Source of the DNA: Bacteroidota bacterium
GTDB lineage: Bacteria; Bacteroidota; Rhodothermia; Rhodothermales; UBA10348
Direction of reading: 5' to 3'
Assembly: GCA_024640835.1 (NCBI GenBank)
Contig: JAHEEH010000142.1
Span: 1-5,878, forward strand
DNA length: 5,878 nucleotides
The notes beneath the pieces were generated by a model, which was not told the DNA's origin, ran no database searches, and saw only the letters and a list, made by a program, of their open reading frames with translations. Each line of letters starts with the position of its first letter. The first letter of the stretch is position 1. A program made the position numbers and the translations under genes. This document shows positions 1 through 5,807 of the stretch, piece after piece.

Positions 1-716
1 CGCTCGCGGCGATGACGCGCAAGGCGCTCGACCTCTTGAAAGGAAGCCCGCGCGGCTTCTTCATCATGATAGAGGCCGGCCGGATCGACCACGCGGGCCA
101 CGGCAATGACGCGGCCGCCCACCTCCAAGATCTGCTGGCATACGATGAAGCGATGCGGGTGGCGATGGATTTCGCCCGCGACGACGGGTCCACTCTCGTC
201 GTCGGAACGTCCGACCACGAGACGGGCGGATTGACGGTGGGGCGGGACGGCGTGTATGCGTGGCATCCCGAAGCGCTCGTGGCCGTCAATCGGTCGCTTG
301 AGCGCTTTCGAGAGCGTCTCGTTCCCTCTCTCGTAGACCCCTTCACGGAGAACGAGGTCCTGGACCGGGTGATCGGATGGGCGGTCGATTCCGGAATGGG
401 CCCATTCGATGAGGCGGAGACCACCCGCCTGAAGGATGCCGTTGCGATGGGACTGGCCGCCCGCCGGCCTGCGCAGGGCGTTGGCGAGCGGGTCGAACCT
501 GTTCTGGCCGACATCATCAACCGTCGGGCCGGCCTCGGCTGGACCACGTCCGGCCACACGGCCGTCGATGTGCCGATGTACGCGTACGGGCCGGGCTCCG
601 ACCGCTTCACGGGACTTCTCGACAACGACGAGTTCGGCAGGCGGTTGGTCGTCGTGCTCGGACTCGAGACGGCGTCCGTCACCCGCGAATTGCAGACATC
701 GCCTCCCGGTGAATGA
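1..716 (+). CDS. Alkaline phosphatase, PhoA family (5'-truncated by window edge)
   Basis: This is the C-terminal part of a metal-dependent phosphomonoesterase that releases inorganic phosphate from organic phosphate esters, usually in the periplasm or outside the cell. The frame is open from base 3, so the start, any signal peptide and the catalytic serine lie outside the window. Counting from the ATG at base 12 (an internal Met), visible motifs are IEAGRIDHAGHG (residues 20-31), giving the metal ligands E21, D26 and H30; TSDHETGGL (66-74), equivalent to the family TADHETGGL, with D68 and H69; and SGHTAVDVPMYAYGPG (180-195), with the last zinc-ligand histidine H182. The tail FTGLLDNDEFGRRL is typical of the family. 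Residues 75-175 form the usual variable insert between the D-H pair and the last histidine. All expected C-terminal ligands are present, so the enzyme looks intact. The next gene follows after 39 bases on the same strand. The family is clear; the natural substrate is not. Confidence 0.93.
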   Translation, partial: LAAMTRKALDLLKGSPRGFFIMIEAGRIDHAGHGNDAAAHLQDLLAYDEAMRVAMDFARDDGSTLVVGTSDHETGGLTVGRDGVYAWHPEALVAVNRSLERFRERLVPSLVDPFTENEVLDRVIGWAVDSGMGPFDEAETTRLKDAVAMGLAARRPAQGVGERVEPVLADIINRRAGLGWTTSGHTAVDVPMYAYGPGSDRFTGLLDNDEFGRRLVVVLGLETASVTRELQTSPPGE

Positions 717-755
717 GGGACTGCGTCATCGGGTTGACACAGGCGCGGAGCTACC

Positions 756-2483
756 TTGGAGGACCTAATCCGATGGGGATGGTCCGTGCCCACGTGCGTC
801 GTGGTCGATACCGAAACGACCGGCATCCGCGCTGCTGACGATCGCGTCATCGAGATCGGCGCCGTGCGGATTCGGGATGGCGAGGTCGCCGAGCGGTTCG
901 AGTCGCTGGTGAACCCGGGCGTGTCGGTGCCATGGCGCATCACCCGGTTGACGGGCATTTCCTCCCGGGACCTGGCGTCCGCGCCGGGTCCCGAGGAGGT
1001 CTGGGCGCGCTTCCTGGAGTTCTCGGGAGATGCTCCGCTGGTGGCTCACCATGCGCAGTTCGACCGCGGTTTCGTGCATAACGAGTTGCGTCGGCTGGGC
1101 CTGGTACCGCCGTCCGTCGACTGGCTCTGCACCGTAAAGCTGTCCCGTCGGCTTCTTCCGGGCCTGACGTCCTACGGACTCGGGTCGGTGGCACGGTTTC
1201 TCGGGGTTTCCGTGGGCACGCGGCACCGGGCCCTAGCGGATGCGGAGATCACGGCCGAGGTGGTTCTGGAGCTTGCCTCGAGGGCGGCCGAGCAGGGATT
1301 CGAGGGCATGACGGGCATGCTGGCGCTCCAGGGGGCACGTTATTCCGCGACCGGGGCCGTCCCGCGGCATGTGGAGACCCTTCGCCGCGAGGTGGTTCCT
1401 CACCTCCCCGAAGGCCCGGGGGTCTACCGGCTGCTCGACGGCCGGAAGAAGGTGCTGTACGTCGGAAAGGCGACCTCGCTGCGGGAGCGGGTAGGCTCCT
1501 ATTTCGTCGCGGTCCAGGCAAAGGAGCTCCATCTCCGCGAGCTGGTTCGGAGGACACGGACCATCGAGGTTCTGGAGACGCAGACGGAAATCGAAGCGCG
1601 CGTGCTCGAGGCCCGGACCATCCAGGCGCTGCTGCCCCCCTACAACAGGGCGCAGAGAGAGCCGGGCCGTCGCGCATGGCTGAGGTTGGCCGAGGAAGAC
1701 GGACGGCCCACCGTCTCGGTGCATGCCTGGCGCGGTCAGGACGCGGCGGAATGGATCGGTCCATTGTCCGGCAGCACGGAGGCCCGAGGGCTGGCTGAGG
1801 CAATCGCTGCGGTAACGGGCGCAACGGTCGACCGCCCCCGGCCGCGGTCGACATGGTCCAGGGAGGCGGCCGCGCAGGTCGCCCGCGCGGCAGGCCGGGT
1901 CGGGGCGGTCGTCGGCGATCGCGAGGTTCGGTCGGGGTGGAATCCGGAGATCCTGCCGGAACTGGCGCGACCCGCCATCGAGGAAGCCATGCATCGTGCG
2001 TCCGAAGAGCTTGCGTTCGAGGAAGCGCGCATCCTGCGGGACTGGCTCGAGGGGTTGGAGCGCCTCGAGGCGGAGGGATGCGCCGCCGATCGCCTGGCCG
2101 GCGACGTGGCGGCCGTCAGCGTCGGCGAGCGGGTTGAGATCGTGCTCATCCGGGACGGGCGGATGCTGGGGTCATGCGCCTGGTCCCGGTCGGATCCCGG
2201 CCCGGAGGCCCTCCGTTCCGGACTCGTCCTGGATCTTCTCGGCTCCCGGGGTTCCTCACGTGTGTTCGAGGCCGGAGGTCCCGTCGCGCGGCGAACGCGC
2301 AACGACGAAACGTGGATGTTGGCGAAGTGGATCGGTCGCGGCGAGCGGCAGACCGTGGTTCGTGGCGTGAACGAGACGGACGACGCATTCGTCGTTCGAC
2401 TGCTTCGAATGGCCGGTGAGGATCCTGCGCGGGATGCGGGTCGTACGGATTCGAACGATCGGCATAAGGGTGCCGCTGCTTGA
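756..2483 (+). CDS. DEDDh 3'-5' exonuclease fused to UvrC/Cho-like GIY-YIG endonuclease
   Basis: This predicted cytoplasmic DNA-repair nuclease has 575 residues from the TTG start. Residues 14-175 are a DnaQ/epsilon-type DEDDh exonuclease: VVVDTETTG supplies D18 and E20, AHHAQFD supplies D103, and HRALAD supplies H157 and D162. Residues 216-300 are a UvrC-type GIY-YIG domain: GPGVY (Y224), LYVGKA (Y235), LRERVGSYF (R245), VLEARTI (E285) and PPYN (N297). Residues 407-437 resemble the UVR helix pair that binds UvrB in UvrC (AIEEAMHRASEELAFEEARI and following). Residues 450-480, with VEIVLIRDGRMLGS, match the UvrC stretch after UVR, but the RNase H-like nuclease and HhH domains are absent. Mycobacterial Rv2191 has the same two-nuclease architecture; this is known, not new. 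TTG at 756 has GGAG at 747-750; GTG at 786 is an alternative start that still precedes the exonuclease motif. A stronger GGAGGA (758-763) serves neither well. The ATP-grasp gene follows after 24 bases. Domains are certain; cellular role (incision backup or alternative excision repair) is inferred. Confidence 0.92.
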   Translation: MEDLIRWGWSVPTCVVVDTETTGIRAADDRVIEIGAVRIRDGEVAERFESLVNPGVSVPWRITRLTGISSRDLASAPGPEEVWARFLEFSGDAPLVAHHAQFDRGFVHNELRRLGLVPPSVDWLCTVKLSRRLLPGLTSYGLGSVARFLGVSVGTRHRALADAEITAEVVLELASRAAEQGFEGMTGMLALQGARYSATGAVPRHVETLRREVVPHLPEGPGVYRLLDGRKKVLYVGKATSLRERVGSYFVAVQAKELHLRELVRRTRTIEVLETQTEIEARVLEARTIQALLPPYNRAQREPGRRAWLRLAEEDGRPTVSVHAWRGQDAAEWIGPLSGSTEARGLAEAIAAVTGATVDRPRPRSTWSREAAAQVARAAGRVGAVVGDREVRSGWNPEILPELARPAIEEAMHRASEELAFEEARILRDWLEGLERLEAEGCAADRLAGDVAAVSVGERVEIVLIRDGRMLGSCAWSRSDPGPEALRSGLVLDLLGSRGSSRVFEAGGPVARRTRNDETWMLAKWIGRGERQTVVRGVNETDDAFVVRLLRMAGEDPARDAGRTDSNDRHKGAAA

Positions 2484-2507
2484 GACCGGCCACGAATCAG
2501 GATCACC

Positions 2508-3725
2508 ATGGACCGTCCCGTTTCCCTGCTCTGCCTGGCCTCCTATTTCAAGGGTGAGCGCCTGATCCGTGCGGCGAAGGAAGCCGGTGCCCATGTCATT
2601 CTCGTGACGAACGAGAAGCTGCACGACGCACCCTGGCCGATGGAGTCGATCGACGAGCGGTACTTGTTGCCCGACGTCAATCGGCAGCCCGATGTCACGC
2701 ATGCGGTGGCCTTCCTCGCGAGGACCCGAAAGCTCGACCGCATCCTGGCGCTGGACGAGTTCGACACGGTGACCGGAGCGCAGCTCCGTGAGCATCTGCG
2801 GATTCCGGGTCTCGGCGATACGACGGGACGTCACTTCCGCGACAAGCTGGCCATGCGCCTGCGGGCCCGGGAGGCGGGCATCCCCGTACCGGAATTCGTT
2901 CCGGTAATCCATCATGACGATCTCCGGTCGTTCATGGATTCCGTTCCCGGGCCATGGCTCCTGAAGCCACGAACCGAAGCCTCCGCGATGGGCATTCGGC
3001 GGATCGACGCGCCGGGCACGTTGTGGCCGATCCTCGAAGAACTCGGGGATCGTCAATCGTACTACCTGATGGAGGCGTACGTGCCGGGGGACGTATTCCA
3101 CGTGGACTCCATCGTGGCAGGCGGCCAGCCGGCGTTCACGTCCGTGAGCGTCTACGGAACGCCTCCGCTCGACGTATACCAGGGCGGAGGGGTGTTCGTG
3201 ACCAAGACCGTCCCCAGGCGCCATGGCGATTTCACCGCGCTCGCGCGGGCGAACGAAAGCCTCCTCCGCGCCTTCGGTATGGTGCGCGGCGCCACCCACG
3301 CCGAGTTCATCAAGAGCCGGGTCGACGGATCCTACCGGTTCATCGAGGTGGCGGCACGCGTCGGTGGCGCGAACATCGATCTCCTCATCGAGCAGGCCAC
3401 CGGGGTCAACCTCTGGGAGGAGTGGGCGAGGGTGGAAATCGCGGACGTCCGGGGCACACCGTACGAGGTCGTGTCGGACCGCGAGCTGCACACGGGCCTC
3501 GTCGTATGCCTCGCCCGGGAAGAGTGGCCGGATCTCGGCGGATATGATGCCTCCGAAGTGGTGTGGCGTCTGCGAAAGAAGCACCACGCCGGCCTGATAG
3601 TCGCCTCACCGGATCCGGCACGGGTCGACGAGCTGATCGACGCCTACACCACGAGGCTGGCATCGGACTTCCTGGCGGTCAAGCCGCCGCTCGGCGGCGC
3701 GGCCGAGATGGGTGGGATCGAGTAG
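2508..3725 (+). CDS. ATP-grasp domain ligase, substrate unknown
   Basis: This 405-residue soluble protein has the layout of ATP-grasp carboxylate-amine/thiol ligases, which activate a carboxylate as acyl phosphate using ATP. Residues 5-100 are a Rossmann-like pre-ATP-grasp domain (SLLCLASYFKGERLIRAAKE, then ALDEFD). The ATP-grasp fold follows: RDKLAMRLRAREAGIPVPEF (111-130), LLKPRTEASAMGIRRI with ATP-binding K153, YLMEAYVPGD with adenine-contact E189, HAEF with metal-ligand E266, and FIEVAARVGGANI with E280, R284 and N289. These resemble biotin carboxylase and carbamoyl-phosphate synthase family enzymes. No carrier-protein, biotin or peptide-synthesis domain is attached and no signal peptide or membrane segment is seen. 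The ATG has AGGA at 2499-2502 with a 5-base spacer, supporting this start. It lies 24 bases after the nuclease gene, so co-transcription is likely, and its stop is 8 bases from the convergent glgA stop. The fold is secure; the substrate cannot be read from sequence. Confidence 0.88.
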   Translation: MDRPVSLLCLASYFKGERLIRAAKEAGAHVILVTNEKLHDAPWPMESIDERYLLPDVNRQPDVTHAVAFLARTRKLDRILALDEFDTVTGAQLREHLRIPGLGDTTGRHFRDKLAMRLRAREAGIPVPEFVPVIHHDDLRSFMDSVPGPWLLKPRTEASAMGIRRIDAPGTLWPILEELGDRQSYYLMEAYVPGDVFHVDSIVAGGQPAFTSVSVYGTPPLDVYQGGGVFVTKTVPRRHGDFTALARANESLLRAFGMVRGATHAEFIKSRVDGSYRFIEVAARVGGANIDLLIEQATGVNLWEEWARVEIADVRGTPYEVVSDRELHTGLVVCLAREEWPDLGGYDASEVVWRLRKKHHAGLIVASPDPARVDELIDAYTTRLASDFLAVKPPLGGAAEMGGIE

Positions 3726-3733
3726 GGGCGGGC

Positions 3734-5197
3734 TCAGACGCCGCGGTGCCTGTGGACCGAGCGCCAGTAGAGATCCAGGTATTTCTCGGCCGATCCGGAC
3801 CAGGAATAGTCCGCCTCCATGCCTCTGCGCTGCACCTCTCTCCACGCGGCCGGCGTCCTCCAGAGAGACAGGGCTCGCCGGATCGTCGTATGCAGCGCAT
3901 GGGGCGTGGCGTCCCAGAACGAGAAGCCGTTACCGTGTCCACCCATCTCGTGCCAGTCGTGCACGGTGTCCGCGAGACCGCCCGTTCGGTGCACGATCGG
4001 TACCGTGCCGTAGGCGAGGCTGTACATCTGGTTCAGGCCGCACGGCTCGTAGTGGGACGGCATCAGGAAGGCGTCCGCTCCCGCCTCGATCTGATGGGCC
4101 AGGGGATCGCTGTACCCGATGTACACGCCGACCCTCTCGGGAAAGGCGCGCTGCGCCCAGCCGAAAAACTCCTCGATCGTCCTGTCGCCGCTTCCCAGGA
4201 CCACCAACTGGACTCTTTCCTCCTGCATGAGAGGACCCAGGACCGGCTGCAGCAGGTCAAACCCCTTCTGGCCCGTGAGGCGTGAAATGACCCCGAGGAC
4301 CGGCATTTCGGGGTCGAACGGCAGGCCGAATCGTTCGAGCAGCGCGATCTTGTTCGGACGCTTCCCGTCTAGCGTCGCTGCAGTGTAGTTCTGCGCGATG
4401 AGCGGGTCGGTGGCCGGATTCCAGGCGGTCGTATCGATCCCGTTCCGGATGCCGAAGAGATCGGGTCCCCGGGTTCTGAGCACGGCGTCCAACCCGGCGC
4501 CGTGCCGTTCGGACTGGATTTCGTGCGCGTACGTTTCGCTCACGGTCGAAACGGTGTCGGCGTACAGGAGTCCGGCCTTCAAGAACGAGAACGCGCCGTT
4601 GTGGCTGAGCGGACCGCCGTCGCGGAACAGGTCGTCCGCGAGACCGGCCCTGTGCACCGAGTGCGCCCCGAACAGGCCCTGGTACCCGATGTTGTGGATG
4701 GACAGTAGCGACGCCGTTCCGGAAAAGAGGGAGTCCCAGCCGTAGCTCGATCGGAGGAAGACGGGCATGAGGCCCGCCTGCCAGTCGTTTGCGTGAATCA
4801 CGTCAGGGGCCCAGGCGTACCGCTGCATGATCGCGAAGGCCGCGTGCTGCAGAACGAGGAAACGCTCGTCCTCGTCCGGGTCATCGGTGTACAGGCTGCC
4901 GCGATGGTAGAGGGGGGGATGGTCTACGAGGTAGACCTCGACATCCGAGTCCGGCAGCGTGCCGTACCAGACGTTGACGTGCACGGTTCGCCCGCCGATG
5001 CGGACCGGCAGGTCGCGCAGATCCTGGGCAAAGACGAATCCGTGCTCCTGTACGGGGATCGAGCCGTACAGCGGCATGAACAGTTTGACCTCGCAGCCGA
5101 GCTCGGCGAGCGCCGGAGGGAGCGCTCCGGAGACGTCGGCAAGCCCCCCGGTCTTGGCGAAGGGAACACACTCGCTCGTGACGTAGCAGACCTTCAT
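3734..5197 (-). CDS. glgA: Glycogen synthase (ADP-glucose type, GT5)
   Basis: GlgA transfers glucose from ADP-glucose to the non-reducing end of alpha-1,4-glucan in the cytoplasm, the chain-elongating step of bacterial glycogen synthesis. It has 487 residues, close to the 477 of E. coli GlgA. Landmarks in order: MKVCYVTSECVPFAKTGGLA with K15 of the KTGGL sugar-nucleotide motif; HANDWQAG (135-142); IHNIGYQGLFG (168-178); RNGID (251-255); SRLTGQKGFDLL (305-316) with R306 and K311; and HYEPCGLNQMYSLAYG (382-397) with E384 of the EPCGL motif, followed by RTGGLADTV. All key residues are present, so it should be active. I chose ATG at 5195-5197 because it places K15 as in other GlgA proteins. The frame runs up to a GTG at 5234-5236 that would add 13 residues unlike the family; neither start has a clear Shine-Dalgarno sequence. 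It is divergent from the CBM48 gene across a 232-base spacer with a LacI-type operator, and convergent with the ATP-grasp gene. Confidence 0.96.
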   Translation of the reverse strand: MKVCYVTSECVPFAKTGGLADVSGALPPALAELGCEVKLFMPLYGSIPVQEHGFVFAQDLRDLPVRIGGRTVHVNVWYGTLPDSDVEVYLVDHPPLYHRGSLYTDDPDEDERFLVLQHAAFAIMQRYAWAPDVIHANDWQAGLMPVFLRSSYGWDSLFSGTASLLSIHNIGYQGLFGAHSVHRAGLADDLFRDGGPLSHNGAFSFLKAGLLYADTVSTVSETYAHEIQSERHGAGLDAVLRTRGPDLFGIRNGIDTTAWNPATDPLIAQNYTAATLDGKRPNKIALLERFGLPFDPEMPVLGVISRLTGQKGFDLLQPVLGPLMQEERVQLVVLGSGDRTIEEFFGWAQRAFPERVGVYIGYSDPLAHQIEAGADAFLMPSHYEPCGLNQMYSLAYGTVPIVHRTGGLADTVHDWHEMGGHGNGFSFWDATPHALHTTIRRALSLWRTPAAWREVQRRGMEADYSWSGSAEKYLDLYWRSVHRHRGV

Positions 5198-5303
5198 GAA
5201 GAGCGGAGCCGTCCAGTGATCGCGGAAGATACGCACGGTGACCGCCCGCCCGGGAACGGCTCAACCCGCGTGCGTCCCGACGCCCTGTGTTAAGTATTGG
5301 TTT

Positions 5304-5317
5304 TGGAAGCGCTTACG
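5304..5317. promoter_or_regulatory. LacI/CcpA-type operator between glgA and the CBM48 gene
   Basis: The sequence TGGAAGCGCTTACG is centred on the perfect palindrome AAGCGCTT (5307-5314). It agrees at 12 of 14 positions with TGTAAGCGCTTACA, the ideal form of operators bound by LacI/GalR-family regulators, including CcpA cre sites with their central CG step. It lies in the divergent spacer, about 107 bases upstream of the glgA ATG and 113 bases upstream of the CBM48 ATG. It overlaps the place where a glgA promoter would sit: the - strand reads TACTTA at 5296-5291, a weak -10 candidate, with no good -35. It also lies just upstream of the predicted CBM48-gene promoter. A single regulator responding to a sugar signal could therefore control both genes. 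The match is read from sequence; the regulator is not in the window and binding is inferred. Confidence 0.5.
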
Positions 5318-5330
5318 GAACACGTTGGGA

Positions 5331-5359
5331 TAGGCAATGGCTCGGTTCAGGGGTATATT
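5331..5359 (+). promoter_or_regulatory. Predicted sigma70-type promoter of the CBM48 gene
   Basis: A -10 hexamer TATATT (5354-5359, 5 of 6 matches to TATAAT) is preceded at the ideal 17-base spacing by TAGGCA (5331-5336, 4 of 6 matches to TTGACA). The local sequence is clearly more AT-rich than its surroundings. Transcription would begin near 5366, leaving a leader of about 64 bases before the ATG at 5430. The promoter lies about 14 bases downstream of the LacI-type operator and immediately upstream of a short dyad at 5362-5378. It also argues against translation from the in-frame ATG at 5337, which lies in the promoter spacer. Confidence 0.45.
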
Positions 5360-5361
5360 CA

Positions 5362-5378
5362 GCCCATCTGATATGGGC
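5362..5378. promoter_or_regulatory. Short dyad at the predicted transcription start
   Basis: GCCCAT (5362-5367) and ATGGGC (5373-5378) form a perfect 6-bp inverted repeat around CTGAT. It lies just after the predicted -10 box and covers the expected start point near 5366. As DNA it could be a repressor site; as RNA it would form a small hairpin at the very 5' end of the transcript, which can stabilise mRNA. A second tiny dyad, CCCC-GAT-GGGG (5381-5391), follows directly. Six-base dyads also occur by chance in GC-rich DNA, so the functional claim is weak. Confidence 0.25.
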
Positions 5379-5429
5379 AGCCCCGATGGGGTCCTGGCCC
5401 GAATTACCGGAATCGAAAGAACTGAGACC

Positions 5430-5729
5430 ATGATCGACAAGAAGACTTCTCCCAAGGGCAAGTCCGTTCGGGTGACCTTCACCGTGCCGGCCGACGTCGC
5501 CGCCAGGACCCTCGCGGTAGTCGGCGATTTCAACGGGTGGGATGCGAGCAAGGGATCGATGAAGCTCGACAAGAAGGCCGGAGCCTGGTCGAAAGGAATC
5601 TCCCTGAAGCCCGGAGCTTCCTACCAGTTCCGATACCTCGTGGACGGGAAGAGCTGGCGCAACGACGAACAGGCCGACTCCTACCTCCCGAACGAGTTCT
5701 TCAGCGAGAACGGGGTCGTGGAGCTGTAG
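5430..5729 (+). CDS. Small stand-alone CBM48 glycogen-binding domain protein
   Basis: The 99-residue product is essentially one CBM48 (AMPK-beta/isoamylase N-terminal type) carbohydrate-binding domain after a short lysine-rich head (MIDKKTSPKGK). Motifs are VRVTFTVPADVAARTLAVVG (13-32), DFNGWD (33-38), GAWSKGISLKPGASYQFRYL (51-70), VDGKSWRNDEQAD (71-83) and NEFFSENGVVEL (88-99). W37, R68, W76 and N94 fall where AMPK-beta1 has the glycogen-binding residues W100, K126, W133 and N150. No catalytic domain or signal peptide is present, so it probably binds glycogen in the cytoplasm and tethers or modulates a partner enzyme. The divergent glgA is the obvious candidate, by inference. I start at ATG 5430 because the domain follows directly and the upstream extension to ATG 5337 encodes no domain and crosses a predicted promoter. 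The ribosome binding site is weak (GAAAGA at 5415-5420). Its last codons are repeated downstream. Confidence 0.85.
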   Translation: MIDKKTSPKGKSVRVTFTVPADVAARTLAVVGDFNGWDASKGSMKLDKKAGAWSKGISLKPGASYQFRYLVDGKSWRNDEQADSYLPNEFFSENGVVEL

Positions 5730-5738
5730 GCTCCACGA
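5716..5738. terminator. Hairpin over the CBM48 stop codon (copy 1), possible terminator
   Basis: TCGTGGAGC (5716-5724) and GCTCCACGA (5730-5738) pair perfectly to give a 9-bp, GC-rich stem with the 5-base loop TGTAG. The TAG stop codon is the last three bases of the loop. No T-tract follows on either strand, so it is not a classical intrinsic terminator; it may act as an mRNA 3'-end stabiliser or a U-tract-less terminator between converging genes. Confidence 0.4.
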
Positions 5739-5760
5739 ACGTACCGGTGGGGGAACGGGG

Positions 5761-5783
5761 TCGTGGAGCTGTAGGCTCCACGA
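5761..5783. terminator. Hairpin copy 2, possible bidirectional terminator
   Basis: This is an exact second copy of the 9-bp stem and 5-base loop hairpin, 45 bases further on. It lies between the CBM48 stop and the stop of the converging - strand membrane-protein gene (5808-5810), a position suited to ending transcripts from both sides. There is no T-tract after it in either direction (GAACGTGGGG on the right), so terminator function is uncertain. Confidence 0.35.
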
Positions 5784-5807
5784 ACGTGGGGGCCATCCGG
5801 CTGTGCC

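Larger units (their letters stand above)
5708..5787 (+). repeat. Tandem duplication of the CBM48 gene 3' end (45-base period)
   Basis: Bases 5708-5742 are repeated exactly (35 of 35) at 5753-5787, with a 45-base period. The first copy contains the last codons (NGVVEL) and the TAG stop; the second lies wholly downstream. Because 45 is a multiple of three, the second copy keeps the reading frame: reading past the first TAG would add 14 more residues plus the recoded stop, ending again in NGVVEL and a second TAG at 5772-5774. The 10 bases between the copies (5743-5752) are not repeated. This is most simply a recent tandem duplication, or two copies of an extragenic palindromic element that happens to include the gene end. 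Confidence 0.9.

Noticed and set aside
296..313. GAGCGCTTTCGA, resembling the LacI-type operator
   Set aside because: It lies inside the phosphatase coding sequence, is less symmetric than the spacer site, and GCGC-centred matches are frequent by chance in this base composition.
734..739. Perfect TTGACA -35 hexamer between the phosphatase and nuclease genes
   Set aside because: No acceptable -10 hexamer lies 16-18 bases downstream (the sequence there is GGAGGA-like), so a promoter is not supported.
2256..3587. A long 443-codon open frame on the - strand opposite the ATP-grasp gene
   Set aside because: It lies antisense to a frame with a complete ATP-grasp motif set and extends into the nuclease gene. 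Its translation shows no recognisable domain. Such frames are expected opposite GC-rich genes.
5198..5236. GTG start adding 13 residues to GlgA
   Set aside because: GlgA proteins begin directly with MKV-type sequence with the KTGGL lysine at residue 15, which fits the ATG at 5195-5197; the GTG has no better ribosome binding site.
5337..5429. Upstream in-frame ATG that would extend the CBM48 protein by 31 residues
   Set aside because: The extension would cover the predicted -10 box and dyad, encodes nothing like CBM48, and the domain fits the ATG at 5430.
5261..5572. A 103-codon open frame on the - strand across the glgA/CBM48 spacer
   Set aside because: It covers the operator and promoter region and runs antisense to the CBM48 domain, with no family resemblance.
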